64,000 nt of DNA, taken from positions 3,730,001-3,794,000 of the forward strand of contig NZ_CP034015.1 in NCBI RefSeq assembly GCF_003855395.1, given 5' to 3'. Under the pieces are notes generated by a model. The model had not been told where the DNA came from. It did not search any database and was given only the letters and a program-made list of their open reading frames with translations. The translations under genes and the position numbers were made by a program. This document shows positions 16,355 to 26,113 of this stretch, piece by piece. Source of the DNA: Shewanella livingstonensis. Its GTDB lineage: Bacteria > Pseudomonadota > Gammaproteobacteria > Enterobacterales > Shewanellaceae. Each line of letters starts with the position of its first letter. Position 1 is the stretch's first letter.

Positions 16355-16609
16355 ATGACAACGACCCAAGAAGCTTCATATCAACAACTCAAAGCACTTC
16401 TTGAGTGTTATTTTACAATTGATGACCAAGATTACCTGATCCCTGTATTACTGAGTTTTTCAGGTGATGCCAATAAGGTCATCTCTTGGTTTACTCAAGA
16501 GCCTATACCCGCATTCGGTAATATCACAGCTTTAGGGGTTTGTGTTCGTGGCGATGGTAAATTGTTGATCGATTATATAAAGTCAATTCAAATGGGTGGG
16601 TATGCTTAG
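16355..16609 (+). CDS. Xre/MbcA/ParS-type antitoxin C-terminal domain protein (possible orphan)
   Basis: 84 aa with AAGGA ahead of the ATG. The second half (VISWFTQEPIPAFGNITALGVCVRGDGKLLIDYIKSIQMG) matches the toxin-binding DUF2384 domain that neutralises RES-domain toxins. The N-terminal HTH expected in such antitoxins is absent and no RES toxin gene follows, so it may be an orphan or a remnant that still has a start. Function not demonstrable from sequence alone. Confidence 0.6.
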   Translation: MTTTQEASYQQLKALLECYFTIDDQDYLIPVLLSFSGDANKVISWFTQEPIPAFGNITALGVCVRGDGKLLIDYIKSIQMGGYA

Positions 16610-16867
16610 GTTGGACCACCACCAACCAAAACAAACTGACACTCACTTATTGTTGGAGACTCTATCGACGACATTGACAATTATTGTTAACAGCGCAAAA
16701 GTGCTGAATGGCACTGAATTAATGAGACATGACGGTTATTGTGAGTTTAATAACAAGGTTCATTCATTACAAGCCGGCTTAGCCACTTTTAGTTAAGTAG
16801 CACAATGAGGTCAGCCACAAAGTCACTATACTGGTAATAAATACATTTTATATTGGGTATATCTAAC

Positions 16868-17194
16868 ATGAGTAAAAAGCCGATATCGATGAACGCTTTA
16901 AACATTAGGATAGCAAACGCTCAAGACTTAAGTACTTGCGAGGGGCTACTATTCGATAATATTTTTGACGTTGTGGATGAGGATAAAGCGATTTGTCTCA
17001 AAGAAAGCTCAGATATGTGTATTGGTATCAGAGAAATTCTGACGACATGCCAGATATCGAATTCTGCCAAGCATCAGCTAGCCTTGAAGCGAATTGAGCA
17101 AATATGGAATGCAGAACCTAATACCGAACTGGGAAATGAGCTAGATGAGTTGGTTAGAATTGTTTGCTCCTATGAAGAGCAATTTTTGAGCTAG
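16868..17194 (+). CDS. Hypothetical protein, 108 aa
   Basis: Open from the ATG at 16868 (an alternative start at 16853). The sequence is soluble-looking and mostly helical (NALNIRIANAQDLSTCEGLLFD..., 'ISNSAKHQLALKRIEQIWNAEP', ELDELVRIVCSYEEQFL). Not recognised. There is no clear ribosome site, and the flanks are gene debris, so expression is uncertain. The short frame before it (16596-16796) is not supported as a gene. Confidence 0.4.
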   Translation: MSKKPISMNALNIRIANAQDLSTCEGLLFDNIFDVVDEDKAICLKESSDMCIGIREILTTCQISNSAKHQLALKRIEQIWNAEPNTELGNELDELVRIVCSYEEQFLS

Positions 17195-17199
17195 ATGTG

Positions 17200-18265
17200 A
17201 GGGGGACAGCATTCTCTGTCAAGTTACGCCTAACTGTGATCCTTTTAATGGGTTTAGGTAAGAATGAGATGACCGCTCAACCTCTTACAGCTCATGAAGA
17301 TGCATGATTTGTTCAGAAAATGAGTCCAATACAAAATAACGGTTAACTTGTGGATTGATCGACAAGTAACTGTGCCATAGGTTGGGTGTTACATGACATT
17401 GAATGGCTTGTGTTGGATCTTCCTCTATCAGCCTAATGGCAGATCTCGCAAGGGTTTTTCAATGACTTCAATCATAGATTTGGTCAGCGGCAAATGCACT
17501 TTTTCTTTCGTCCATACTTCTTAGAAACCTTCCACTGTTTGCTTGGCAGGATCCAGCACCAGCTTTTCTGGCAACATGGCTTTGGCCGCTAAATGCGATA
17601 ATTCATCCAAAGTAAACTCACTGAATTTTTTACTCCGACTAACCTTTAACGCAGACAGACATTCGATCGGCTTAGTTTACTCAACATTGGGTTGCAAATA
17701 ACCATTATAAGTTTGTTGCGTAAGTTTACTAAAGGGTGATTTTTAGTGCCTATCGTATTAAAATACTTATCAAAGTAAACTCGCTGATTTACACGAAACC
17801 AATATTCAGACGTTAAGTCACCTCAGATCGATTTAAGCCATAACAGAAATCGCATTGAAATCGACATCAGAGATATTACATTGTGGCTTACTTTCTTTGA
17901 GTGGATAGGCGATTAAACCGCCAACCACATCCAACAAAAACAACTAAACGATTGATTTAAAACCACTTTTTACGAATAGGTTGGACCTGTTTTACCGAGA
18001 TACCAACCAAAAACTAATTAACCGATTTAAATCAACTTTTTACCACCACTCATACACCGGTGAGACTAAAAACCGCCAAAACGCCCTCCAATGAAACGCC
18101 ATTATCTGAGGCTGTAGGATGAGGCATCTCACGTGGATGGCTTAAGCGTAAGTCAGATGGGAGCTGTTTTGTGCTCTGATAAGCACTCTGGTGGGGTTTA
18201 TTAGGCAGGCAAATGAAGCACCTATTATGTATGAGTGTTATTTAAGCGAGACCAACAAGAAGCCA
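17200..18265. other. Gene-poor stretch with decayed coding sequence
   Basis: About 1 kb with no intact gene. On the minus strand around 17660-17430 a frame broken by stop codons reads like an old protein (FSEFTLDELSHLAAKAMLPE, then KLVLDPAKQTVEGF, stop, EVWTKEKVHLPLTKSMIEVI), which I cannot name. Around 17925-18050 a ~45-bp segment occurs twice in diverged form (CCAAC(C)AAAAAC...GATT...CTTTTTAC). The stretch is best read as decayed mobile-region cargo. Confidence 0.45.
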
Positions 18266-18269
18266 ATTG

Positions 18270-19583
18270 CTAGTTAAGTAGTCGTCTAGATCTATCCTTT
18301 AAGCCATCAAGAATCGTATCTCTTATATGCACTGGAAAATCTTGAGGTAACTGTGAGTTAACTTTAGTGATGACTGAGTCAACTGAATTGGCTATCTCAT
18401 TCATAATGTCCGCCATAGTTGCAGGATCAAAACCTACGGCTTTTGCGGTTTGAATAAAGTGCCTTGGTAAGAGCTTTGCTATTTGGTACTTCTTACCTCT
18501 TGTCGCTTTGAGCCCCATAGCCAGCTTTGCATCGCAAATATTTACCCCTTTACCGCCGAGCACAGGATACAAAGATAAAATATCGTAAAAAGGGGTTAGT
18601 CGATATCCGCCACCCGCCTCAATAAAAAGTGAGAAATTTTTAGCGTGACCATCGGTTGCCGCTAATAGCCAAAACAGTACCTGAGACTTCATGAAGTTAA
18701 CTCGATCTTGCTCTGAATTGGTGGAGCCTAATAAAGATGACATAATCTGCTCAATATCGGGGCCGCCGTGGCTTTCATATTTTCTCGCTAGCGGAATGTT
18801 TAATGCTTGGCAAAAGTCCTCTTGGGGCAAACGCATAATCCATTTACCATCAGATGAGAGCCTACGGTCAAAGCGTTCCACAGCAAGCGCCTTAACATCA
18901 CCCACCTTAATGATAGAGCATTGTGGTACATCTAAACCAAACTCCCTCACAATCATCATACATAAGTATTCGTTTTCAACGCTGTCAGACATATCAAGAG
19001 TATGTTGTGAATGACTCGGTATCGAACCTATGGGCAGCTTAATGATGTGCGTTGTCGGGGTCGCCTTAATAGGAAGCCGCCACTGTCCATCTAGATTAAG
19101 TAAGGCCGTTTTTTCTTGGGCACCTGCTATCGATATTCGAAAGTCATCTTCATCGGTTAACATGCCTAATGGAATATCCGACTGATAACCCTTTAACACT
19201 CTTTCCAATTCTTTATCTGATAAGGGTTTAGACTCAATCTTTTTGATATCAAACGGCTGTTGATCATGTGGTACAAGTTGCAATGCACCGACACTGTCTT
19301 GGCCGACTTTAGCCAATAAATCGAACGCTTGGGTCGATTTAGCATTGTGGCGAGCAACAATTCTGTTTCTCACCGCTATATTATCTGGGAGTAGATTATC
19401 GAAGAAATTGTAAACCTCATCACCTTTATAAGCTTGCTTACGCAGTGGCATAGACAAAGAGATGGGACGACTACTGGAGGTATCTAACCATTGCTGTTCA
19501 TACTTAAACAGATGGGAGCCTGTGGTCGATTTAGTTAACTCTCCGACTAGGTAACCATTCATATAAACATCAAGGATAGCCAT
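18270..19583 (-). CDS. hipA: HipA Ser/Thr kinase toxin (copy 2, E. coli-like)
   Basis: About 437 aa from the ATG at 19583, which shares its first base with the antitoxin stop (TAATG). The closest of the three to E. coli HipA: SIAGAQEK at 151-158 carries the serine whose autophosphorylation inactivates HipA, AATDGHAKNFS around 308-318 is the catalytic loop, and FYDILS around 332-337 the metal-binding motif. E. coli HipA phosphorylates GltX and so halts translation; the same target is likely. All key residues are present, so the kinase should be active. A 253-bp piece of this gene is repeated at 5563-5815. Confidence 0.95.
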   Translation of the reverse strand: MAILDVYMNGYLVGELTKSTTGSHLFKYEQQWLDTSSSRPISLSMPLRKQAYKGDEVYNFFDNLLPDNIAVRNRIVARHNAKSTQAFDLLAKVGQDSVGALQLVPHDQQPFDIKKIESKPLSDKELERVLKGYQSDIPLGMLTDEDDFRISIAGAQEKTALLNLDGQWRLPIKATPTTHIIKLPIGSIPSHSQHTLDMSDSVENEYLCMMIVREFGLDVPQCSIIKVGDVKALAVERFDRRLSSDGKWIMRLPQEDFCQALNIPLARKYESHGGPDIEQIMSSLLGSTNSEQDRVNFMKSQVLFWLLAATDGHAKNFSLFIEAGGGYRLTPFYDILSLYPVLGGKGVNICDAKLAMGLKATRGKKYQIAKLLPRHFIQTAKAVGFDPATMADIMNEIANSVDSVITKVNSQLPQDFPVHIRDTILDGLKDRSRRLLN

Positions 19584-19864
19584 TACCACTCCTCCTTCCA
19601 TTCTTGCTCAGTCGGTATAGCGTTATCATCTACAAGCTCACACCCTAACTCTGGATTTCTAACTTTAATATCTAGCTCAAGGTTTAATGCCGATAATATC
19701 TTAAACAGTGTTTCTATTTTAGTAGAGTCAGGGTTCTGCTCAAAACTAGAAACCGTATCCTGACGAATGCCGACCTTACTAGCCGCTTTACTTTGCGATA
19801 GCTTCATATTCAGCCGTGCATCTTTAAGATACGCGCTAAGCTGCTTTGAGTTCGTCACCTTCAT
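19583..19864 (-). CDS. hipB: HipB antitoxin (copy 2)
   Basis: 93 aa from the ATG at 19864; a GTG two codons earlier is also possible. The XRE HTH is at about 8-62 (LSAYLKDARLNMKLSQSKAASKVGIRQDTVSSFEQ) with a beta-type dimer segment, and the tail ends in tryptophan (EEWKEEW-like), as E. coli HipB does. It represses its own operon by binding the repeats upstream and neutralises HipA. One-base overlap with hipA. Confidence 0.93.
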   Translation of the reverse strand: MKVTNSKQLSAYLKDARLNMKLSQSKAASKVGIRQDTVSSFEQNPDSTKIETLFKILSALNLELDIKVRNPELGCELVDDNAIPTEQEWKEEW

Positions 19865-19899
19865 AATCACTTTACCTATATAAACAGTTCCAATAACAC

Positions 19900-19977
19900 T
19901 TTACACGCTATAGCAGGTAAATCGAGTTTTACACGCTATAACCGTTAAAGTAATATTTACACGCTATAGACGTTAAA
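19900..19977. promoter_or_regulatory. Three HipB operator repeats at 28-bp spacing (copy 2)
   Basis: TTTACACGCTATA followed by 3-6 bases and G(T/G)TAAA occurs at 19900-19921, 19928-19949 and 19956-19977. Each is 22 bp, and the start-to-start distance is exactly 28 bp both times. Each repeat is an imperfect palindrome (TTTAc...gTAAA). The array begins 36 bp upstream of the hipB ATG, so repressor bound there would cover the promoter. Confidence 0.8.
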
Positions 19978-20249
19978 TATGTGATGACATGCTAACGCGT
20001 ATTGTCATAAAAGAGACTGACCAAAAAATATGAATGAAAAAAATGAAATACCAAGGGGGAGTTTGCCCATAAGAATATCAGCTTACAGACCAATCAAAGT
20101 GGTACTAAAGTGGTGACTAAATGTATTTTACACACACAAAGGCACAAGTAACACATTGAATTAAAGCTAAAATCAAAAGCTGCACCACATTCAGAGTCAG
20201 AGTATAGAGTGTAAATTACTAACCTTTACAAAGAGTTACAAACATTCAT

Positions 20250-20288
20250 TTACCGTCATGTAACTATCAAACAGGGTCATGACGGTAA
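20250..20288. terminator. Inverted repeat in gap between two hipBA modules
   Basis: TTACCGTCATG (20250-20260) and CATGACGGTAA (20278-20288) are a perfect 11-bp inverted repeat with a 17-base loop. There is no strong T-tract, so it could be a terminator, a protein site or a trace of an element end. Otherwise 19978-20377 shows no gene. Confidence 0.4.
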
Positions 20289-20377
20289 CTCCAAACCTTC
20301 TAGAACCTTTATTAAACGTCAGTTTCCTTCAATTTTAAAAATCGAAATACAAGTCATTTGGCGAGTCCCAACAAATA

Positions 20378-20566
20378 GTGACATCCAAAATAGTGACTAA
20401 ACAAATTAAAGGAGAAAAATTGGAGGTAATAACACATAGCGGTAGTTGTTACATTATTGAGCATAATCCAAATCTTTTTGAATTAACACTCGCTGAATTT
20501 GCAGTGATGAGAACAGGAGCGTACTCGCCCCAGCGTATAATTGAGATGAGAGACATATTAAAGTAA
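20378..20566 (+). CDS. Hypothetical small protein
   Basis: Up to 62 aa from a GTG at 20378 (a later GTG start is possible), ending in LTLAEFAVMRTGAYSPQRIIEMRDILK. Not recognised, no clear ribosome site, and it lies in an otherwise empty gap before the third hipBA module. A short real gene or chance frame cannot be separated from sequence alone. Confidence 0.3.
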   Translation: MTSKIVTKQIKGEKLEVITHSGSCYIIEHNPNLFELTLAEFAVMRTGAYSPQRIIEMRDILK

Positions 20567-20628
20567 CTCAACAAAAATCAACATTGAAATAGATTGCCGC
20601 TGTGATGATTGTTTGTTAACTAGTCAAA

Positions 20629-20749
20629 TAATCACCACTATCGGTTATTTATTGATGATACATTTCACGAGAGTAATATAATCACCTTTATCGGTGAATA
20701 TATTTAAAAGTTACTGGAATCGTTCTATAATCACTGAAATCGGTGATTA
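20629..20749. promoter_or_regulatory. Three palindromic operators upstream of hipBA copy 3
   Basis: TAATCACC-N5-GGT(G)A-type palindromes lie at 20629-20649 (TAATCACCACTATCGGTTAT), 20679-20700 (TAATCACCTTTATCGGTGAA) and 20728-20749 (TAATCACTGAAATCGGTGAT). Spacing is 50 and 49 bp, about five helical turns. The motif differs from those of the other two hipBA modules. The last site is 22 bp before the hipB start, as expected for autorepression. Confidence 0.8.
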
Positions 20750-20770
20750 ATTTTTAGTAAGGTTCGATTG

Positions 20771-21061
20771 ATGGCTAAGAAAGTAACAGCTTCGAAAATG
20801 CCTAGCTCTGCATTCATAGATAATGCAGAAGTTCTGGGCCAACTCATCAAAGCAAAAAGAACGGAACTCGGCCTAAAATTAGCAGACTGTGCCGCGCTAT
20901 GCGGAATTGGTATTAATACTTTATCACGTATTGAAAACGGAAATTCAAACTGCACTTTATCAGCGGTATTTTCTATTTTAAACGGATTAGGTATTAAGCT
21001 AACCTCTAAAGAATTAACCCCTTTAGAAAAGATATCATCACCTCACGATGACTGGGTTTAG
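20771..21061 (+). CDS. hipB: HipB-like XRE antitoxin (copy 3)
   Basis: 96 aa from the ATG at 20771 (a TTG precedes it in frame). HTH at about 20-75 (LGQLIKAKRTELGLKLADCAALCGIGINTLSRIENGNSNC...). The end MTGF-like tail runs two bases short of the hipA ATG (stop 21061, start 21064). It is predicted to bind the three palindromes upstream. Less like E. coli HipB than copy 2. Confidence 0.88.
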   Translation: MAKKVTASKMPSSAFIDNAEVLGQLIKAKRTELGLKLADCAALCGIGINTLSRIENGNSNCTLSAVFSILNGLGIKLTSKELTPLEKISSPHDDWV

Positions 21062-21063
21062 AT

Positions 21064-22392
21064 ATGACAAAAGCTTACGCATACAGGCTAGACATCAAAT
21101 ACGCTGATCAAGTGATTGGAAATTTATCTTTAGATAACACTACCAACTTATTAAAACTTAGTTATTCACCGCAGTGGCAAAACGAAGGTTTTGCTATCTC
21201 ACCCCATTTATCACTGGATAATCAACACTCACCAGAAGTCGCTTACAACTTTCTAGATAATGCCTTGCCTGAAGGTGAAGCAAGAAAGCTATTGGCTGAA
21301 AATCTGGGTATTTCAGAGAAAAATGTTTATTCACAAGTCCGTGCCATTGGAAATGACTTAGCAGGCGCTGTGACATTTTTACCGTCATTAGAAGAAGAAC
21401 ACAACCAGCCGTCTTTTAGAATACTTGAAGAAGAAGAGTTAATTACAAGACTCGACAATAAAGAAGAATTTGGCCTACTCATATGGGACGATAAGCCACG
21501 TCTCAGCGTGGCCGGAGTTCAAGATAAATTAAATGTTTTTATTGATGAGAAAGGCACTATTGGCTTTGGTGATGGCTCACTCTGTTCTACCCATATTTTA
21601 AAATTTGAAAAGAGAAACTGTCCTAATCTCGTCTTGAACGAATTCTTTTGTATGAAGCTCTCTAGTGCAGTTGGATTGCCAACTGCTGATGTTGAGTATA
21701 GACATTTTGGACCGCACCCATCGCTCATCGTAAAACGATTTGACCGCAAATATGTTGCCAACTCCAACAAAGTAATGAGACGTCATGTTATCGATGGCTG
21801 CCAAGCATTGAATTTACCAAGAGACTACAAATATGAGCGAAACTTGGGTGACGGAAGAGATGTTCAACATATTCGAGATGGAGCTAGCTTAGTAAAGCTA
21901 TTTGAATTCACTGAACATATGTCTTCGCCAATTGAAAGTAAGCAATGGCTTATAAACTGGCAACTGTTTAATTTAATGATCAGCAACTACGACAGTCACG
22001 GCAAGAACGTTTCACTATTCTTTGATAGAAATAACGCACGATTCACTCCAGCTTATGATCTCGTCAATATCGCTTTGTTCCCTCAATTTAAACACATGTT
22101 GGCGATGGCTATGGGAGATGAGTTTGACCCCAATGATATTCATGCGTATCAACTGGCTGATTTCGCAGAAACATGTGGTATCGATAAGAAACTGTTATCT
22201 AGGTTATTGACTGAATTGGCAAATAAAGTGATAAAACAACTATCTACTGAATCGTTGATTGAAAGTCTGAAAACTCAATCTCATTTTTCTGCTAATGATA
22301 TAAAGTATTTTCAGCAACTGAGTGACAACATACTTACAAGAACCGAGTATTTAAAAGCTCAAGCAGTTGAAATACCTTATATTGAAGTATAG
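21064..22392 (+). CDS. hipA: HipA-family Ser/Thr kinase toxin (copy 3)
   Basis: 442 aa, normal HipA length. N-terminal HipA_N domain (YADQVIGNLSLDN..., 'VAYNFLDNALPEGEARKLLAENLG'), then the ATP loop LSVAGVQDKLNVF at about 147-159, the catalytic loop ISNYDSHGKNVSLF around 306-319 and the metal-binding PAYDLVN around 328-334. All active-site residues are in place. It is diverged from copies 1 and 2. The module reads on the plus strand, opposite to the other two. Confidence 0.93.
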   Translation: MTKAYAYRLDIKYADQVIGNLSLDNTTNLLKLSYSPQWQNEGFAISPHLSLDNQHSPEVAYNFLDNALPEGEARKLLAENLGISEKNVYSQVRAIGNDLAGAVTFLPSLEEEHNQPSFRILEEEELITRLDNKEEFGLLIWDDKPRLSVAGVQDKLNVFIDEKGTIGFGDGSLCSTHILKFEKRNCPNLVLNEFFCMKLSSAVGLPTADVEYRHFGPHPSLIVKRFDRKYVANSNKVMRRHVIDGCQALNLPRDYKYERNLGDGRDVQHIRDGASLVKLFEFTEHMSSPIESKQWLINWQLFNLMISNYDSHGKNVSLFFDRNNARFTPAYDLVNIALFPQFKHMLAMAMGDEFDPNDIHAYQLADFAETCGIDKKLLSRLLTELANKVIKQLSTESLIESLKTQSHFSANDIKYFQQLSDNILTRTEYLKAQAVEIPYIEV

Positions 22393-22520
22393 AGACGTCC
22401 ACTTAGTGGGATCGTGTTTTTACGATTTACTCAGTCCAATTAGTGGAATAGGTTTTTTTAGGGGGGATTACCAACGAACGTAGCCAACACTGCTGCGGAT
22501 CCAATTAGGAAGGATATAAC

Positions 22521-22790
22521 ATGCAATTTATGATGCGACTCGCACCTATTACCTTTCCAATAGCCATTCTGGCAGGCCTTGGTTGGTGTATTGGCATTGC
22601 CTTACTCGAACAGCCACATGGCTTAGGCTATGCAATTACCCGATATTGCATGATGATATTTGTGGTACTCGCCCCTGGGCTTACGCTAAAGCTCACGTTC
22701 TTCGTGATTGTCAGCCTAGGACGCAAACAGGGGCTAATCGCGCTTGCACGCCCAACGTGTAGCCTGAGTTATGAAGAATCACTTTATTAG
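22521..22790 (+). CDS. Small membrane protein, unknown
   Basis: 89 aa, AGGAAGG ribosome site eight bases before the ATG. Two hydrophobic segments (about 8-32 ITFPIAILAGLGWCIGIALL and 42-66 CMMIFVVLAPGLTLKLTFFVIV) predict an inner-membrane hairpin. Not recognised. It follows hipA copy 3 by 128 bp. Confidence 0.5.
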   Translation: MQFMMRLAPITFPIAILAGLGWCIGIALLEQPHGLGYAITRYCMMIFVVLAPGLTLKLTFFVIVSLGRKQGLIALARPTCSLSYEESLY

Positions 22791-22874
22791 TTCAGAGTAT
22801 TGGCCTTTTTCGATGGTAAACACAGCCGTATGCAAAAAAGCCAATCAGGAGAAACTAGCCTACCCACCATTTGC

Positions 22875-23144
22875 TCACTTACTGTGGGCAGTTAGGACAA
22901 TGGGGAAAAGCTTTATATCGCAAGCTTTAGAGGATAAATAGATGAAGCTCTCGAGCCTAATAATTTGCAGAGCCACAGCTTCCATGCCAATGACTGCCGT
23001 TGTCGGTACACGCTTAACAATGGCCTTCATCCAGTTAGTACGATTATATTTTCCTTGCCAGATAATATCTTCACTTTCATTAACAGCATGAATGTGGAAA
23101 ACGTTCTTGGCTAAATCGACACCGACTCTTATCGTGTTTTTCAT
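22875..23144 (-). pseudogene. IS110-family transposase, N-terminal remnant
   Basis: The frame opens MKNTIRVGVDLAKNVFHIHAVNE, with the first DEDD aspartate of IS110/IS1111 transposases (VGVDLAKN), and continues to VPTTAVIGMEA, where the family would read IGMEACGSAHHWAR. After that point the sequence no longer fits and stops soon after. It is therefore a truncated 5' end; the rest of the transposase and both element ends are missing. Confidence 0.85.
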
Positions 23145-24038
23145 AAAAACCTCACTGGTTATAAAAAAGACTCCTGCTGCTAGTTTACTCTATTGTCAGC
23201 ATATGGGACGAATGGGTGAGGTTGTGTCCATTCCATTGCTTACCGATCAACCATATCATCCATATCATCCATAGTATTTAAAAGGTCAAGAAGATAACAT
23301 TATTCAACAACAGCCTAAGTAAGAAACTAATTAATAGTCTGCAATCACCATAGGCCTGTCAAAGACTCCCAAGCAAACTGGTGCACAAGATCGACAAACA
23401 AAAACAAAGGTCGAAACCTTGATTTTATGTAGTGCAGTGAATGGTTGTTTGTCGTCAAATCGACTTTAACGCTGCTCTAGCGGATCTTGCGAATAATCAT
23501 GCCTCGACTAGAAATACCGTAATCAATTATTCGTATTGAAAATTTTGTGATTTTGCACGGTGCAATCCACGATTGCTAATGTTAAAAAATACTATGATGG
23601 AACCGCTTTTTCCACAATGTGATCAGGTAATTTTCGTTGTATTAGACTTTTAAAATCAACAAGGTGTAATGCCATTTCATTCAGAGATGCCAATAATTGG
23701 TTCGGGGGATGCTATCAATTTACTCTCCACGACAAGCTCAATGACAATCTATAAGTGCATCCACATCAATTTAAATTCATCATCCCAATCAATTTATCTT
23801 TCGCCAAAATATGAATCAAAATCACCTAAATCGTTTATTACACAATAAAAAACAACATTTTTGTTGTGTAATATTATGAATAGTAAAGGATTTATTAATA
23901 AATATAAATAGTATATCTATTGTAATTAACAATAATTACTGTACAAATAGACAGTAAATAAGAAACATGAAAAATTAATTTCGGTAAGCGTCATTTGATA
24001 TGCGCATAACTATGACTAAGAGCATCTGGCAGGGAAAT
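23145..24038. other. Non-coding stretch before the recombinase module
   Basis: No gene can be supported. The sequence becomes strongly AT-rich from about 23780 on. An inverted repeat TTACACAA (23855-23862) and TTGTGTAA (near 23863-23873, spanning AACAACATTTTTGTTGTG) is centred around 23865. This is a candidate control or end region of the following recombinase operon. Confidence 0.35.
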
Positions 24039-24515
24039 ATGGCTAAAACTAAAAAAATCCGGCTAGATTCGCTTCAATGGCGACCGCATCCAGAACTCAT
24101 TAGATTATGCTCTGAAGACAAGTTAAAGCCGTCTGCTATGCCCGATCTTCAATTTCTTTCTTTTGAACAACTTCAGTGCTTACTCGATACCAGCCCAATT
24201 CCGGTTATCACCTCACCAACCCCGAATGAGTACTATTTGCTAACTGCAATGCCTCTATTGACTTTGTTACTTAGCCACCCTGAAAATCATAAACTCACAG
24301 CATCAATCGTCATTTACACCAACATCGAGCTAATACTGTGCACTTTAGCTATTATTCGACCCGCTTTATTTTACCCTGAGTACAAACAACTTCCAGAAAT
24401 TCTGCATGGGCGGCTCAATAACGCAAAATTAATGGGGTTAACCGTACCGACACAAAAACAACTCAGCAAATTGAGTCATGTTTCTCCCTCTGCAATTCGT
24501 AGGGCAAAAGATTAA
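24039..24515 (+). CDS. First protein of recombinase module, unknown (158 aa)
   Basis: Start at the ATG at 24039, preceded by CAGGGA; an upstream ATG at 24000 adds 13 residues. It is helical, with no recognised catalytic motif (LDSLQWRPHPELIRLCSEDKLKPS, then a hydrophobic middle, 'MGLTVPTQKQLSKLSHVSPSAIRRAKD'). The C-terminal part looks like a small HTH ('TQKQLSKLSHVSPSAIRRAKD'), so it could regulate or accompany the recombinases. Its last base is the first of the next gene (ATG overlap at 24515), indicating coupling. Confidence 0.6.
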   Translation: MAKTKKIRLDSLQWRPHPELIRLCSEDKLKPSAMPDLQFLSFEQLQCLLDTSPIPVITSPTPNEYYLLTAMPLLTLLLSHPENHKLTASIVIYTNIELILCTLAIIRPALFYPEYKQLPEILHGRLNNAKLMGLTVPTQKQLSKLSHVSPSAIRRAKD

Positions 24516-26113
24516 TGAACTCTGAAGCTATCAAATCAAAAATAAGATACAACAATAGTGGTTCACCTTTCCCTAATGCCCGTTTCTGTGCTCTTAAGCT
24601 ATTAGCGGCAATGATGAGATTAAAAAAAATTTATCAGCCATTTCCGAGTGAAACGGTCACTCAATTTGATAGGGCACTGTTTAATTTCTTGTACTTATGG
24701 TTAACAGGCACACTTGCGTCATGTAAATCAATCGATGACATTCCAGATATCACGATCGTAAGTGGCAGCAAGCCTTGCCAACCCTATTGCTTAAGGAGTA
24801 TTAGAGAAAAATCTCCCTCATGGATCGAATATGCTCTGGAGGTACCTGCTAGGCATGGTGTTAACTGGCAATGGCAGCCAATTCCAAACGGGTTAAACCA
24901 TTGGTTTTCTCATGCCATCACTAAAACAAAGCATGCTGAAAAATGCTGGATAATGAGTACTACTGAAAAAATACAATTCTTACGCTTTATCACATCAAAA
25001 TGGAGAAAGCCTACAATATTGGAAGGAAAATACCTTGCACGAAAGGATGTACTATTTAACCATTTCCATAAAATGGCGCAAGCGGATCCAAACCTGACCA
25101 CACCAGCAAAAGCGGTCATACTAGGGATCGATGAACTGCAACACGTTAGTGCCTTCAATTATCAGAGACGTGACACTGAACAAATAAGATACGATATTTT
25201 TAGAGCTCAAACACAGTATTTAGAGCGGCTTAGCCAAGCCATAAATGAACCAGAATTAATTGCATTATTGAGTGTGCCCAAACCGACATCGACGACAAAT
25301 ACACAGTTAATTCGCCTCCAAAAAAATCCACAATATTACTTATGTACTCCAGGACGGATCCCTTCACTTCATTATGATGTGTCGCCAGCTTTGCGAACAC
25401 ATATCCAAACACCGCCCATCTTTGTGGGTTCTTTGCGACAGATAAAAGTAGATTCTGTTCGCCGTTTTTTTGACCAAATCTACTATCACGCTTCAAAACT
25501 TGACTCTTGTTTACATACGCAAGAAACACTGCGTGAACTGTACAATTTTCGAACTTTTGAATTAGCATTATTATTCATCGTGTTGACAGGGACACGTCCA
25601 ACTCATCAAATCACATTATTGAAAGAGTATTGCTACGACCGACGAAACGCTATCGTGTTTGATAAGGGCCGCTATCGCTCAATTTGGCTATGTGATTATT
25701 TTCGTAACGCATTATTACGCTATGATTTTTTACAGAAAAACTTAAGCCGTCACTCATCAACGTCACTTGATTCGACTTATATGTGGTTTTTAGTTGATGA
25801 ACATATGTCCATAAAACCATTATCAGCAAAAGTACTGCGTCAATTTATGGCTAAGTGGTGGGTAACTGCTAACCCTGAAGAAGTAGCTGTGCCTTACCAA
25901 TTACGACATTTCTTTGCCCAACACGCGCTAACATCGTCCTCTCCCACGCTAAACGCACAAGATATTGATAGATTGATGGGGCATGCTAACTGGGGGGAAC
26001 AACTGGGTAGTGATACGCTATATCCCATCACAAATAGTAAGCTTCACCACTTCCTGAATAATATTCCTGATTTTTTAAGCTTAAAAGAGATAGACGGTGA
26101 TTTTTATGGCTAG
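24515..26113 (+). CDS. Tyrosine recombinase 1 of the module (532 aa)
   Basis: The catalytic domain is C-terminal: 'VLTGTRPTHQITLLKEYCYD' (first Arg, around 366), 'VPYQLRHFFAQHALTSSSP' (HxxR-like box, with R-H), 'DRLMGHANWGEQLGSDTLYP' (His, and a Tyr in the right place). The first ~280 residues are unlike typical phage integrases. Size and gene context recall the recombinase of two-recombinase transposition modules, such as those of Tn554-like or gamma-mobile-trio elements; that assignment is from memory. It ends 8 bp inside the next gene. Confidence 0.75.
   Translation: MNSEAIKSKIRYNNSGSPFPNARFCALKLLAAMMRLKKIYQPFPSETVTQFDRALFNFLYLWLTGTLASCKSIDDIPDITIVSGSKPCQPYCLRSIREKSPSWIEYALEVPARHGVNWQWQPIPNGLNHWFSHAITKTKHAEKCWIMSTTEKIQFLRFITSKWRKPTILEGKYLARKDVLFNHFHKMAQADPNLTTPAKAVILGIDELQHVSAFNYQRRDTEQIRYDIFRAQTQYLERLSQAINEPELIALLSVPKPTSTTNTQLIRLQKNPQYYLCTPGRIPSLHYDVSPALRTHIQTPPIFVGSLRQIKVDSVRRFFDQIYYHASKLDSCLHTQETLRELYNFRTFELALLFIVLTGTRPTHQITLLKEYCYDRRNAIVFDKGRYRSIWLCDYFRNALLRYDFLQKNLSRHSSTSLDSTYMWFLVDEHMSIKPLSAKVLRQFMAKWWVTANPEEVAVPYQLRHFFAQHALTSSSPTLNAQDIDRLMGHANWGEQLGSDTLYPITNSKLHHFLNNIPDFLSLKEIDGDFYG

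Noticed and set aside
16596..16796. 66-aa plus-strand frame after the ParS-like gene
   Set aside because: Overlaps the preceding gene's end, no recognisable motif, no ribosome site.
23145..24038. Left end of the recombinase-module element
   Set aside because: I found no direct or inverted repeat shared with the region after 30251, so boundaries cannot be set by eye.
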